Shown: in pieces, positions 36,120 to 48,114 of the stretch
How the letters are laid out: every line of letters begins with the position of its first letter
Numbering within the stretch: the stretch's first letter is position 1
From: Bretschneidera sinensis
Lineage: Eukaryota; Streptophyta; Magnoliopsida; Brassicales; Akaniaceae
Assembly: GCA_023935145.1 (NCBI GenBank)
Contig: CM043701.1
Coordinates: 74,708,817 to 74,772,816, forward strand
DNA: 64,000 nt
Direction: 5' to 3'
Notes under the pieces: generated by a model
The model's input: only the letters and a program-made list of their open reading frames with translations
What the model was told of the DNA's origin: nothing
Databases searched by the model: none
Made by a program: the position numbers and the translations under genes

Positions 36120-36124
<5 letters not shown>
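35209..36124 (+). repeat. Copia-3 3' LTR
   Basis: From TGTTGGTATTTGTC to TTTCCAACA. Hairpin at 35473-35491. Shorter than the 5' LTR mainly because the CpG-rich unit is present once instead of twice. Confidence 0.9.

Positions 36125-36156
<32 letters not shown>
36125..36156. repeat. (AT)n microsatellite
   Basis: About 32 bp of uninterrupted AT directly after Copia-3; a shorter TA-rich tract borders its other side, so the element inserted into a TA repeat. Confidence 0.85.
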
Positions 36157-36160
<4 letters not shown>

Positions 36161-37581
36161 TATAAGGACTTATGGACTAGTGCTTGAATTATGTTCTATT
36201 GAAGATTTCTTTGAAGTATAACCTTGAAATTTTTGAAGCTATTGTTAATGTTTGGAGAAAAGATGATGGAAAAGAAAAAGAGAATAGAAATATAATAGTT
36301 GATTTTGAGAAGAAATAAAAGTCTAAGTATGAATTGATATGCTACAATTATGATCAAATAGAAGATTCAGTTTATGGAGTTATGTAAGAGAATGGAAGGA
36401 TTCTAAGAGGGTGATAAGTTTGAAGTAAAAGCAAAATTAGAGGAATAATTATATGGATAAAATCCTTGGGAAGTTCAAGTAGAGGTCAAGAAATTTATCA
36501 AGTCATATACGAAATCAGCTAAGTGTTAAACTTAGAGAAAAGAGTTGTAGAACGAAGATTAGTTAACTATAAAGGGGAGTAACCGGATTATTATGGTACA
36601 TTGACGTTATGATTTGGATTAGGACATGATATTGTTGTTAATGAAATATTATCCAATTTGTATTTTTAGTGAAGAATAAAACGCTTAACTATTATTACTA
36701 TGATGAGTTATATAAGAGTTACTAGTAGGCATACCCCGGTTGGCGGTGGATGAACTAAGGTTTGATGGAAACACTAAGTGAGAAGTTTAGGTTAGAGCCA
36801 AGAGATGTTTTAGAAAATAGAGCTAGTTACCAATTAAATCACTTGTTCGTGGGATGCTAGAAATTTCTTGAATGATTGAAAGAAGTACTTACAGTTGATT
36901 GTTTCCCTTCCATAGGTGCAATTAAAGACCTTGAAATAAAGAACTGATAATTTGATTAAAGGACCAAGTAAACTAAATAAGAGTTGTGTAATGAAGTAAA
37001 CAATACCTAAATATCGTATAACTTTACTTGAAGAAGATTAACTGAGGGATTAGAGAAAGTGATAAGTTGGTAAGTTACCAATAAAGAAGTATCTAAAAGT
37101 CGTACCATGTTTGAGACCCTTGAAGTATTGGAGTGATAGCAAGGAATGTAAGGTGGTAAGAAAGTTAGTATTTGAAACTTAAAGTAGAAGGAAGATGTAA
37201 GAAGTGGATGAATTTAGTAATACTTTTAGTTAAAGTATATGAATTGATGTACTAGTTGGGTGAATTGAAGATTTATTGGAGCAATTTAAAGGCGAACACT
37301 GCTTACCAAGTAGAAAGAGGTTCTAGTAAATTAGAAGAGTTTTTTAAAGTGAGTTAGATCACTCCAGTAATGAATGGTGGGTTGGTAATAATAGATATAA
37401 AATTCAAGATGATAGCTAATAGGAAGTTTAGCCTTGTAAGGGCAAATTCTGATGAAGGTGAAAAAACAAAATTCGAGAAGAATACTTGAGAATGCGAAAC
37501 AGTTTAGGAAAATAATAATCTTGTTGTTCTATGGACCTTAGTCAAGGAAATTTCGGGGGCGAAACTTTTATTAGTGGGGGG
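36157..37581 (+). mobile_element. G0 internal remnant, segment 4, 3' end
   Basis: AT-rich decayed interior with no open frame. Its end, 'aaggaaatttcgggggcgaaactttta' (split around 37544-37570), resembles the 'aatttcgaggacgaaatttt' phrase that precedes the 3' LTR in plant Tekay/Del-type gypsy elements, and a purine tract 'agtggggggc' follows. This supports assigning the segment to a gypsy element. Confidence 0.5.
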
Positions 37582-39403
37582 CCCGAAATTTCATTGGAAT
37601 ATTTTAATCTTAAAGGTTCTTCGACGCCTAAAAGCGTGTACCGATTTAGTTTCGAGCCCTAAATATTTCGTACTTAAATTTTAGAACTTGGAAATAAGTA
37701 AATAAAGTTGGAGCCAAGAAAAAGAAAACAAGTTTAGTGAGAATTTTAAAGCTTTGAAAGAGTAGTAAGACAACTATGTAAACTTTTAAGTTTTTAAAGA
37801 GCATAAGGGTAAAATGTGGATGAGTCATAAAGTGAAGGGTTGTGTGTGAAATTAAGGGAAAGTTTGGCTATTTAAAAGGGAAGGCAAATCAGATTTTTTC
37901 TTTGGAAAAGTCTAGAGAAACGGAGAGAAAGAGAGAGAGAGAGAGTAGGAGAAGAAGAGGAAAAAAAAAGAAGGAGAAAGGAAAGAAAGAAAAATAAAAG
38001 GAAAAGACAAGAAGATTTTTGGCAAATTAAGGTAAATTCTTGTTTTTCCTTATGGTTAAATTATCAAACTTTTTTATTAAACTAAATACTTGAATTTTTG
38101 TGATTTGAATTAGAAGATATTTCAGAGAAAAGTTTGAGAAAATGTTTTGGTTTCAAGAAAAATGGGTCAGTGCTAGGTTTAATGATTTGAAACTTTTAAC
38201 ATGAGATTTTTGGTATGGGTAATGTGGAGTTTTATATTAAACATTAGAAAAACCTTGTGTTTCAAAAGATTTGAAAATTTCATGAGGATTCAAAGTACTT
38301 TTTTAGGGGAAAAAATGACTTTTGTAAAGAAATTTTACTGAAATTTGGGGGTACCAGTGGACTAGTATAAGTACCTAGCCGACTGGGTAAAGTGGCAGAA
38401 AGCTTCTAGAGGTTTTTCAGTTGACTACGTCATGGTATCAGTCGACTGGATCAAACTGATTTTTTTTCTTCTAAGAAGTGATTTTTCTTCAGTTATTAAG
38501 TATTAAACTTTTCCAAATTGATTTTTATGTTTATATACCTTAAAAGTATGATTAAAACACCTTTAAAAGTGTTATTATTCATAAAAACTAAATTATTTTT
38601 TTTAGATGTAAAGTAAATGATTTGCAAAAGGGCTTAAAGCCTCGATTTCTTGATTTTTGATTTCGTGCGAAGTGTATTCGTGTTATATAAAGTGTGTAAA
38701 TACCTTGGGGTTTCTAGTATTCTGTTATTGAATGATATTAATGGGGGTTAGATGTTGTTTTGTTCGTAGGTGAAAGTGGTGGATACCGTTAGAAATCAAG
38801 GGAGCAGTTTGAGATTAGTTATGGAGCACGTACAAGGTGAGTTTCACTTCACTATTAGTAAGCTTTATAAAACATACAAATGAAATATGAAAATCCATAA
38901 ATATATTCATAAATGATTATGAAAATGTCAATAATATAGTTATAAGAAATTACTCATATAATAAAATTCGTAATTTATGAAATACTTTTCAAGATATTAC
39001 TTCTAGTGATGTGTTTCTCATTGAGCTTTTTTAGCTCACCCCTTTTTTACTAGCATTTTAGGTATCATCAGATATTTGTGGTCAAAGTTGAAAGGAGCCT
39101 TAGTAAGGTATTCGTACATGGCATCCTCGTTTGGGAGTCTAAATCATTTTTAGTCTAATCTTTTGCAAAAGTATTCAAGTTAAATTGTATAAGATAAAGT
39201 TATTTATATTTTTGTATTTTGTAAAAGTCTTAAGAATTTGTTTACTGCATTGAAAAGTCTCAATTTTGAAAAGTTATTTGTTGTTAGATTTGAAACAATT
39301 GTTAAGAATGTGGTTTGATTTGTATGTTTGCATCTTGAGTCAAGGTGCTCAGTGCTCAAAGGTAATGATGTCATTCTTAGTAGGGCCTCACGATGGGTCG
39401 TTA
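37582..39403 (+). repeat. G0 old gypsy-type LTR, right copy
   Basis: Begins after the purine tract. It includes a purine-only stretch with (GA)n at about 37915-38010, then the part shared with 15781-16777. It ends 'gatgggtcgtta', cut two bases short of the usual TTACA, and switches directly to unit half A at 39404. Start position is approximate. Confidence 0.55.
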
Positions 39404-39492
39404 TCTATAGGAAAAGCTTTTTATCCATCATTTAGAAGGTATATAAGTGTGTTAGTGAGCTACAAAAAAGAAATAAATACACAATCAAAAGC

Positions 39493-39629
39493 ATATTTTT
39501 CTCGACCTTTTGGTTAAAATCAAGTGTAGTATTTATTCTTATCAATTTAATATCTGATATGTGGTTCATCGGTCCACACAATAGCTTGTTGTTAGGGCCT
39601 CCAAGCGTTAGCAAGTGCTTGGCACACCC
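39493..39629 (+). pseudogene. U2 snRNA pseudogene, copy 2
   Basis: Closely follows the U2 5' end: 'ttctcgaccttttggtta' corresponds to the conserved start. Then come the branch-point-pairing region with GTAGTA intact and 'tttaatatctgatatgtgg' of stem II. After stem II the Sm-binding site (A-U-rich RAUUUUUG region) is missing. The sequence passes straight to a stem-IV-like 3' end finishing in GGCACACCC. Total about 137 nt against about 190-200 nt for plant U2. I see no good snRNA promoter upstream. Without an Sm site it could not form a normal snRNP. Confidence 0.8.
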
Positions 39630-40849
39630 TTACAAATCTCAATTCAATTTTTGTTACAAACTGATAATGCTTTCTGTTTTGGCACTTTAATAAGAATCTC
39701 TATTAACGACATCTCTTTTTCCCTATACAAAATTCACTTCCAAAAAACAAGGGCCATGAGAAAGGGAACAAAACATACAAACAAAATAATGTATCATTAT
39801 GGTTTTGGGTTGTACCTTTTTCTTAAAAGCCACCAATGCATAATCAGATATCAGTTTTTCAATATATCATGGAAAAAATTTACTTTATGCTTTTGAGTCA
39901 AAATAAGCTATTTTTAGAACTTTTCCATCATCTCCTTCTATTTATAAAAAGTTGATAAAAAAATGTATTTGATGTTGCTTCTGCTTCTTGAAAATACAAA
40001 TAGTAGAAGCTGTGTCCAGAAGCGAGGCCAAACAGTTGTCAATAAATAAATATATTGCATATTAGTTGTTCCTTAGCTAGTCAAAAATATTAAATCCTAG
40101 ACAAGACAACCACTTTTAAGGTGTCTAGAGAGAGTCAATTTTCTATTTAGTAGTTGAGAGAAAAAAAATGATACAACAAATAAAGAAAATGGAAAGAAAT
40201 GAATGACATGAGTGGCCACATGGCTTTTATGCTTACATATATGTCATAAAAATCTTATTTTGGAAATAAGGTTAAAACTTTCATATTTAAAGAATAAATA
40301 TCTTTCAATACATTTTGGAATTAAAGCATCCTTAATAGGGATTAACTCCCATTAAGGGAAAAAAATTCAAGTGCTTAGTGGTCTGTGAGTCAGCCTTGAA
40401 TATACAGGAGTTAAAAGCTATATATCTTGTCTTTGGGTTCATGCCTTAATTGTATATTTCATTGTTGCTATACAGTTTATACTCATAGTCATGATCAATA
40501 CCAAAATTTTTAAAGATGATTATGATGACAATCTCGTCCTAAAAGGTTACTTTCCATCATTTTTTTTCTTTCCTTTTTCCCTTCTATCATGAACATTCTT
40601 GCTACCATTGACAACTTTTTTGCTCATTTTATTTGAGTGATATACAAACTTTAATCTAATTTATTCTTTTCTGTTCTAAATAGTAATGACTTCCAGATAT
40701 AATATCAGAGCTCAGTGAGAGATAATTTTCCCAAATTGCACAAAGAATTCTTCTGCAAGGTTTGATAGGGAACTTATTCATTTTTTTTATAAAAAAAAAA
40801 ATTGAAGAAGTTTTATTTCATATTCCCTTTTCTTCAGTTAATTTGAAAT

Positions 40850-41375
40850 ATAAATCAAATGCAATTGATTGAAGCGTATATTATTGAAGTATTTTATTTT
40901 CGTGTTTTCATTCTACTAATTATACCTCTTTTGAGTAGTTCTCAACTTTCTTAGCTCCATTAGATTTCTTATGTTTACTTAGTAGATTGTTTAATGAGTA
41001 TTAACTGTAGATTTTTCATTATGTTATTTATTAATGATCTTATGAAACCAAATTGATCATTTTGAATGTTTTAACCATGAATTTCACTTTAAAAACTCAT
41101 AATAGAATAGATATAAATCAACTGCAATATATTGATGCACGTGTTTACGAAGTATTTTAATTTTGTGTTTTCATTTTATCAGTTTATTCTCTTTAGAGTA
41201 TTTCTCAACTTTGATAGTTCCATTAGATTTCTTGTTTGTTTACTTAGTAGATTGTCTAACTTGGATTGACTATAGATCCCAAATAATAAAAGTCGATGAA
41301 ATTAATTGATTATTTTGAATCTTAACCATGAATTGCACTGTATAAACAATAAGAAGGTATATTTTGAGATCTTGC
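40850..41375. repeat. Tandem duplication of about 250-263 bp, copy 2
   Basis: Unit 1 begins 'ataaatcaaatgcaattga' at 40850 and unit 2 'ataaatcaactgcaatata' at 41113. Both continue through 'gaagtattttattttcgtg', 'tagttc.attagatttctt' and 'ttaaccatgaatt'. Copy 3 has the same duplication at 57843-58365. Confidence 0.7.
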
Positions 41376-42210
41376 CTCATGAGTTGATGTTTGACCACAA
41401 CAATGAATGCATGTATGTGAAACAATCCCAATGGCTGAAAGGATCTAAACGCCCAACGATATTTTTGGACAAACAATGATAATTTGGATATTGTATCCTA
41501 CTTGACAAAATTGTTCAGGTGTCAAATTAGTTATATATGTGTATTCCATATAAAAATTCACTTCCACAAATTCTAAAATTTTAACTAGTAAAATAATAAT
41601 AATTACTTGTTTTTAAAACAAAAAATAAGTAGCTAAACCATGTATTACATCACCTGCATGAACATAAACAACAGTGTTTCTCCGATCACGATATCTGATT
41701 GCCTGTCCAAAAATTTAGGTTATATTGTTAAACGGAATATGTTATGTTGCAAGAATCATATTTATCTATAAATTAGATTAAGACATCGATAACCTTAGTT
41801 GAGATTTGATCTACCTCGATCTGAAAAGGACTCAAAAGGAATTTGATGGGAATGCGCTCAGATTAAAAATTCTTTATTATATGCCCTGGTACAGATCTCC
41901 TTGGAATCCCCTTTCTCTTCCTCTTACTTAGAATCTTCCTCGCCGTTCCGTCCAAACCAGAGGGTATGCAGCTAGTACTTGCTCTCTTTCATATCCATAA
42001 AACTCTAAAACTTTTGTAAAACAAACTATAAAATAAGAATAAAATCAAAGAAGAATAAATACTAGGTGAATTTTACATCCACCCTTACCAAGAATTTAAG
42101 CCAAAAAACCTTTTAGTAAACTATTTTGCAATATGTAAGTTAAAGCAAAATATTTGCATGCATTTATAGTGGGTTTTCAATACCTTGGCCGCAATTAGAT
42201 ACATACTAAT
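41370..42210. repeat. Long inverted repeat, left arm, copy 2
   Basis: Reverse complement of about 42270-43110, with a centre near 42240. Matching pairs include 'ggaatcccctttctctt' (41911) with 'agaaaggggattcc' (42560), and 'agcaaaatatttgcatgca' (42144) with 'gcatgcaaatattttgctt' (42330). Arms are diverged. A similar left arm is at 58375-59144. Could be a foldback-like element or a MULE-type relic; no terminal duplication was identified. Confidence 0.65.
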
Positions 42211-42269
42211 GTACTAAATGGCAACACTTGTTACCATAAAAAGCTTTTAATGAATAGTAACAAGTGATT

Positions 42270-43110
42270 CCATTTTGTCCATGACTATGTGTGTAATTCC
42301 AATCATGATACTTGAAACCCACTATATATGCATGCAAATATTTTGCTTTAACTTACAGTTGCAAAATAGTTGACTAAGACTTTTTCGGGCTTGATTTCTT
42401 CGTAAGTGTGGATATGAATTTCTTCTTAGTTTTTGTTATGTTGTACTGAATTTTTAGAGTTTTATGGATGAGAAGGAGAACAAGTCTTTTCTACGTTCCC
42501 TCTAGTATGGTAGAAATAGCGGGGAAGAAGAAATAAGTAAATTGTGAGGAAGTGCAAGAGAAAGGGGATTCCAAAGAGATTCGTACCAAGGCATAATAAA
42601 GAAATTTAATTCCTAGCATATTCCTATCGAATGCCTTTAAAGTCTTTCTAACATTGGGGTATATCAAATCTCAACCAAGGTTATCAATATTTGCTTCATC
42701 TAATTTATAGATAAATATGGTTTGTGCAACATAATATATTCCATTTAATAATATAACTTAAATTTTTTTAAGGGCTATTAGATGTCATGGCGGGGCAATC
42801 ATTGCGCCATTTGTTGTTTATGCCCGTCCAAGAGAGGTAATGAATGGTTTAGGGAAGCTAGTTACTTTTTATTTTTTGAATAAATAATAATGTTATTTCA
42901 CTACCTAAAATTTTAGAATTTGTAGAATTGAAATTTTTATATGGAATCTATATATTACACCTAATTTGACACCAGCACAACTTTTGTACATATTGGACCT
43001 AATACCAACAATAACACTGTTGTCCAAAAATCTCATTGTGTCCTTTAAATCTTTTCAACCATTGGGATTTTTTCTCCAACCTGCATTCATTTTTGTGGTC
43101 AAACATCAAC
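42270..43110. repeat. Long inverted repeat, right arm, copy 2
   Basis: Partner of 41370-42210. From 42683 onward it equals 1-440 of copy 1, so the inverted repeat predates the duplication of the unit. Confidence 0.65.
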
Positions 43111-43730
43111 TCACGAGGAAAGCTGGTAAAAGTTACTATACCATTCCTTTTCCATTTTTTTGGATGGAAGAAAATTCCTAAAACTCACTAAACATCGTAA
43201 CATAATTTTTCTAGTGAAACTTAGAGAACAATCTCCCCAATCTCACAACCTAAAACCCGATTACAACTAATGTTTACTCAACCCTTATATCCTTGTAAAA
43301 CCCATTTTTACGAGTTATATTTTTTTCTTGTTTGTTACTTTATATCTGACCAACTATTCATGCTTAAGAAATAGGGCGATGGACTATCTCTCTTGATGCC
43401 CATATTTATAACCTTCAATAACTTACATACCAAGTTCTTGGACTTCAATTATTGCATGGTCAAACACTTAACTAAGTCTTGTTTACCAAAATGCATAGGC
43501 CTTCACATCAAGTAACTATACTTACCTAAGTTTCTTGGGATCCATGTTAAGAAGGATGTTCTTCACATTGAGTTTCTTTGGACCCTGTTCCAAAAATTAT
43601 GGGCCATTAAAATCCAACACGGTCAATTTGTCCAACCTCTAAGCTGAATATTTCTCTACTAGATCAAAACCTCTAAGTTTCAATCCGTCCTTCTATAACA
43701 CTTAATTGTATTTTGGTTGTAATCCCAATA
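43110..43730 (-). repeat. TRIM-like element copy 2, 3' LTR (truncated)
   Basis: Equivalent to 1115-1732. Ends AATCCCAATA next to the minus-strand purine tract 43731-43746 ('gtcctccacctaggcc'). Confidence 0.5.
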
Positions 43731-44181
43731 GTCCTCCACCTAGGCCTAAAATATAATATTCAGTTGCGAATCTTATTCGCTCTCATTCAACAAGTACAAG
43801 CCTTCTTTGTTCATGGTATTTCTCATGGGCACCAATGAACCATTAAAAACTTGCATCTCAGTTTTCTTTTTTTTTCACTCTCTTTCATTCTACTCAACTC
43901 CAATAAGTCCTTCATCGTGGCCTTGCATTGCAATTATGTGTGTTCCTCATCATAGTTGCATTTTGTTTTAGAAAAAAATCTAGAGATTTGAATCTTGATC
44001 TTTCCTACTCTTTGCATGAAGCCTCTATTTCCTCTTTGTGTTTGGCTCAACACTCGATATAGACATAGACAATTATTCATCTATGAACACACTTTACCAC
44101 TACTACTCATCTTTCACAGCCTCTCGTCCATCAAAACTTCTTTTCTCGCCAATAACATCGTGACTATGTAATTTTTTCTAT

Positions 44182-44785
44182 GTTGTTTGGCATACCTCTT
44201 TGCCTACGACCATGAGTCAATCATTATTCTATTTTTTGCAATTTTTTGAGGGATGAAAGCTGGTAAAATTTACTATACCATTCATTTAGAACTTTTGGAT
44301 GGAGGAAAAGTTGCTGAAACTCACTATACAACAATATACAAATTTTCTACTTTGTGAACACACTCCTCTATCTCACAACCCAAAACCCTGACAAACCCAA
44401 TGTTCACTCAACCCTTGGATACTTGTAGGTCTCACTTTTACAAAAGTATATTACTGTTTGGTTTCCTACTCTCTACATCCGACCAACTGTTCCTAATTAA
44501 AGAATAGGGTGAGGCACTACCTCTCTTTATCCATATATTTATAGCCTTGAATAACTTGTCCACCAAGTCTCTTTGGCTTCAATTAATGCATGGTCAAATA
44601 CTTAAGTCTTGGTTACCAAGATGCTTTGATTTCCACACTAAGTAACTTACCAATAAGATGTATGGTCTTAAAATAAGTAACTATACTTAATTAAGTGTCT
44701 TGGGATCCATGCCAAAAAACCTGTTCTTCTCTCAAAGCTGCTTTTAGCCCTGCACCAAAAATTATCATCTAAGAAAATCCCAACA
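44182..44785 (-). repeat. TRIM-like element copy 2, 5' LTR
   Basis: Equivalent to 8640-8862 plus 14860-15227. Ends AATCCCAACA at 44785. Its first 90 bp and the primer-site region present in copy 1 are deleted here. Confidence 0.5.
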
Positions 44786-45700
44786 ATGGTTAAGGTGTCT
44801 AACATTTATGTGGGTTTGCCTCTGCCCAATATAAGTACCCCCGAGAGTCAATCAGGTCTTCTATACTACTTAACCAAATTTTTATCTTAATCCCAACTGT
44901 AGCTCTAATTCTTTTAATTATATTTATTCTTTTATGACTTTTCAAGATTACAGATCTGGAAGTACTAATGCCTAGAAGATACCTGTGGATAATGATCAAA
45001 AGTAGAAAATAAAGGCAAATGGGAAGACTTTGCAAACCATAAAGGAAAGTCACAATCAAAGGGCAATGGACTCCTAAAAAGGACATGTACAATTTATTTA
45101 AATATATATATTTTTTTGCAAACTAACAAATGTTTATTTGTAAATTATTTTTTACTTTTTTTTAGTGGTTTTTCATGTTTGGTATAGATATAATTATTTC
45201 AAGTTTTAAATAATTTGATCATATAAATATGTATTTTGTAGTATATTAGTGCAGTTGATAGCAAAGCGTGGAATAAAAATTTGGAATCCTGAATGCTATG
45301 TCGACCCTGTGAAACATTCACCCAATCTTAATTGCTAATTGGAAAACCTGAAAATGAGATGAAGATGAGCATAGTCACACCAAGTTGGGAGGATTGGATC
45401 AGTGTTTTACCAAAAAAATTCGCATTGGCACAGAGAATTCATAAAAGTGAACTTTTACATGCACCATGGTACTGTCATTTTTTTCATTTTTGATATCAGA
45501 GAACACTAAGAAAAACAACTAAGATTATTTTATTCTTGTTTTTTTTTTTTTTTTCAAAAGTGAGTAATTAGATCCTACATCATGGTCATTGTTAAATAAT
45601 TAAAGGATGATTTATATAGACAGATTTTTTGTGCTCTGTGCATATGTACCTCATTGCTAATCTATAGGCAGAGCTTTTTATCCATCATTGAGAAGGTACA

Positions 45701-47917
45701 TCGTATTTTATTTTAATACCCGAATTCGTAAAGTAAGGGTAAAAAAATAATTTAATAAATATGACATGAAATTTAAATAATATATATATGCAAAGGATTT
45801 AGTATTAAATAAAATAATTCTTAAAAAAATGGACGTGTGGGACATAGTTACAAAGGAAATGAAAAACAAAAAAAAATGGACGTATACAGTTTGAAAAGAA
45901 GGAAAAAGAAAAAAGAAAAAGAAAACAAATATTATTATTATTTTTTTATTTTCTTTTAAAAAAAATAAAAACAAAAATAAAAACGTGGTAGCAGGTGTTG
46001 CTACCTGCTGGCAAATTAAGAGAAAGGTGTGCATGCTTTACACATTACCTTTGCGTGGAGCCTTGTGGGGAGTTAAGGCTGCTGAGAATGCATTTTCTTT
46101 GGGGCTGCTAAGAATTGGTTGCAACAAATTTTATATATATATATATATATAAACGTAATTTATACTTACCAAATCCCGTTTAGTTTTCCTTCAACTAATC
46201 TTTTTATTTAAACACTTGGGGACCGAAAGAAATGTTGAAAGAGAAAATTTTTGAAGGGGTTTACGAGAGAATTTTGTAGAGAGTCACGAGAAGCTATAAG
46301 AAAAACATAAGGTAATAATGTAATGTTTAATTTTGAATTTTTAGCATACATGAAATTTTCTGGAATTCAAAGTGGGAATTTTCAAAGAGTGTGAATTATG
46401 AAGAAATGAAGAATACAATAGAAATTTAATATAAATATTACATCAAATGCTGACAATCAGCAACCGAGGGAAATTGCTGAGAAGAGCAGGAAAGGCAAGG
46501 AGGTGATCCACGGTTAGCTCTAAGTGCTACGTGGTAAGTTAGGTTTACTTTAAGTAATCTAGATAAAAATGAAATATCTAGTGATAATATAAAAATAAAT
46601 TATTAGCTTAGGCTTTGGTGGTAGATGAAAAATTGATTGATAGGTATGATAGGAATTTTGGAAATGTAGAAATTTATTATGTGAGAAATAATATTTTTGG
46701 AATAATAAGTTGATTTAATAATAAAAGTGATAAGTGAAATTCTTGATGAGCTATGGTTGACGTTTTGATACGAATTATGAGGAGATGAGATTTAGTAAAT
46801 CTTCACAAGCTATGATGGATGATTTGATGTGATTTATGAGGAGAGGAATTTAGTGAAATTTTTTTCAATAATAATTTGAGAATAATTATGATAGCCAATT
46901 TAAATATTTAAATTCATGTTTGTTGTTATGTTATTGTTCATATGCATATTTCATATCATTGTTCATATGTATATGCATTAAATGAAAGAACCGGGAGGGG
47001 GCCGGTCTAATTGAAAAACCATGACAACCGATATATGCTAGAAACAAAGGAAAATTGTGACAGCCGGTATATGCTAAAAATAAATACCGTGACAGCCGGT
47101 ATATGTTGGAAATAAAGAACCAGGAGGGAGCCGGTCTAAGATAAAAACATGTCGACATATGGGAAGACGTTCCCTAATAATAATTCATGCATTGCATCTG
47201 TTTTAAATATTGATTGCATTACTAAAATACTGATTTGTTGTGTGTTATTATGTAAATTTATTTATAGATGAACGAGTCTCACAAAGAGACAATTATGGTG
47301 AGAAATAAGCAAAGAAGTATGAAAAAATAAGAATCATCTAAATGGTAGACTTTATACTGTGAACCTCATTATGAGGTAATTATGAGATAATTAATGGTCT
47401 TAAGGTGAACCAATATATAAGAAGAAGAGATTGATAGAGAATGAGACTTATGATATGTGTAGTGATAGTAGAATGCTATTATCAAGTTATGTGAAATATA
47501 ATTGATTTAATATTGAAAGATCATTTTGTACAATTTGAGTACTTCTAGTAAATTTAATTCACTGAGCTTGTGAAGCTCACCTCTCATAGTACAATGATTT
47601 CAAGTAGCAGGCATGACAAATAGTTTGGTGAGTTGAAGTTCAGACGAAATCGTTATCAGTAAGCCACGTACGTGTCCACATCATAAGACTAATTAGAAAA
47701 TAAAATAAAAAATTTATTTGTAAATATTCATGCATATTATATTGTATAAAATGTTTAAGTCAATATCATAATGATGTATCTCCCCTGTTGAGGGTTGAGG
47801 ATTGATGTAAAAATTTCTGTTAGTATTATTTTTATTGTTGCATATATGTGTCGTGCTGGGATTTTCAAAATGTAACAACACCGTCTCAAGGAGGCCAACC
47901 CGGGATGGGTCGTTACA
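45701..47917 (+). repeat. G1 5' LTR, Tekay/Del-like gypsy
   Basis: An LTR of about 2.2 kb. It starts around TCGTATTTTATTTTAATACCC, similar to the reversed start of G2 at 60700, and ends GATGGGTCGTTACA. The middle holds purine-rich and (TA)n tracts (about 45850-45975, 46130-46151) and short tandem repeats at 46980-47135. The typical phrase 'actgagcttgtgaagctcacc' lies near 47560. A fragment of the other LTR is at 54776-55305. Confidence 0.75.
46980..47135. repeat. Short tandem repeats inside G1 LTR
   Basis: Three diverged copies of 'gacagccggtatatgctag', bracketed by two copies of 'aagaaccgggagggggccgg'. Confidence 0.7.
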
Positions 47918-47921
47918 ATTT

Positions 47922-47933
47922 TAGTATCAGAGC
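47922..47933 (+). other. G1 primer-binding site (initiator tRNA-Met type)
   Basis: TAGTATCAGAGC, one change from TGGTATCAGAGC, 4 bp inside the LTR end. Confidence 0.8.
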
Positions 47934-48114
47934 ATTAGGTTTTATGATTATGTTGACTGCATAAAAGGTAAAAAAGTGAAAGATTAAAATAAATTATATT
48001 TTAATAGTCTGAGGATAACATGTGGATGTGCTAGAGCTAGAGTTATAGTTGTTGATTTGAGAAGGCGTGGTAGGCCCCCAATATTTTTGACAAGTTGAGG
48101 TTGAGTCTGAATCT

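Larger units (their letters stand above)
29895..36124 (+). mobile_element. Copia-3, Ty1/copia LTR retrotransposon (nested)
   Basis: Plus-strand copy of the Copia-1 family. It has 5' LTR 29895-30878, Met-type primer site, gag-pol 31119-35128, polypurine tract 35196-35208 and 3' LTR 35209-36124. The likely target duplication is ATATA (29890-29894 and 36125-36129), but the site is a TA repeat, so the duplication is not diagnostic. The left terminus is mutated (TATTAA for TGTTGG). Coding region carries many nonsense changes, more than Copia-1. Confidence 0.92.
39404..42682. repeat. Unit half A, copy 2 (non-coding)
   Basis: Matches 56491-59144 in copy 3. It holds, in order, the U2 pseudogene, about 1.2 kb of AT-rich sequence with no gene (39630-40849), a tandem duplication (40850-41375) and the left arm of an inverted repeat. 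The first 40 bases ('ctatagg.a.agctttttatccatca') recur at 45662-45700, at the end of half B, showing that A follows B in the underlying repeat. Confidence 0.6.
42683..45700. repeat. Unit half B, copy 2 (non-coding)
   Basis: Corresponds to 1-15780 of copy 1 with Copia-1 and Copia-2 absent and about 670 bp (equivalent to 441-1110) deleted. Holds the uninterrupted TRIM-like element (43110-44785), then about 900 bp without a gene. It ends in the first 40 bases of half A at 45662-45700, where G1 begins. Confidence 0.6.

Noticed and set aside
16778..37581. A previously undescribed coding system in the G0 interior
   Set aside because: After removing T1, T2 and Copia-3 the remaining 3.9 kb has no frame of useful length and no motif; it is best explained as decayed gypsy interior.
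37915..38010. Regulatory purine tract of a host gene
   Set aside because: It lies within the old G0 LTR; no host gene is nearby, so it is treated as low-complexity LTR sequence.
39493..39629. Functional U2 snRNA gene
   Set aside because: The Sm-binding segment is absent and no well-spaced upstream element/TATA pair precedes it; the same holds for 56579-56722.
46980..47135. CRISPR-like spaced repeats
   Set aside because: Repeats are diverged, contiguous minisatellite units inside a plant gypsy LTR; there are no regular spacers and no cas genes.
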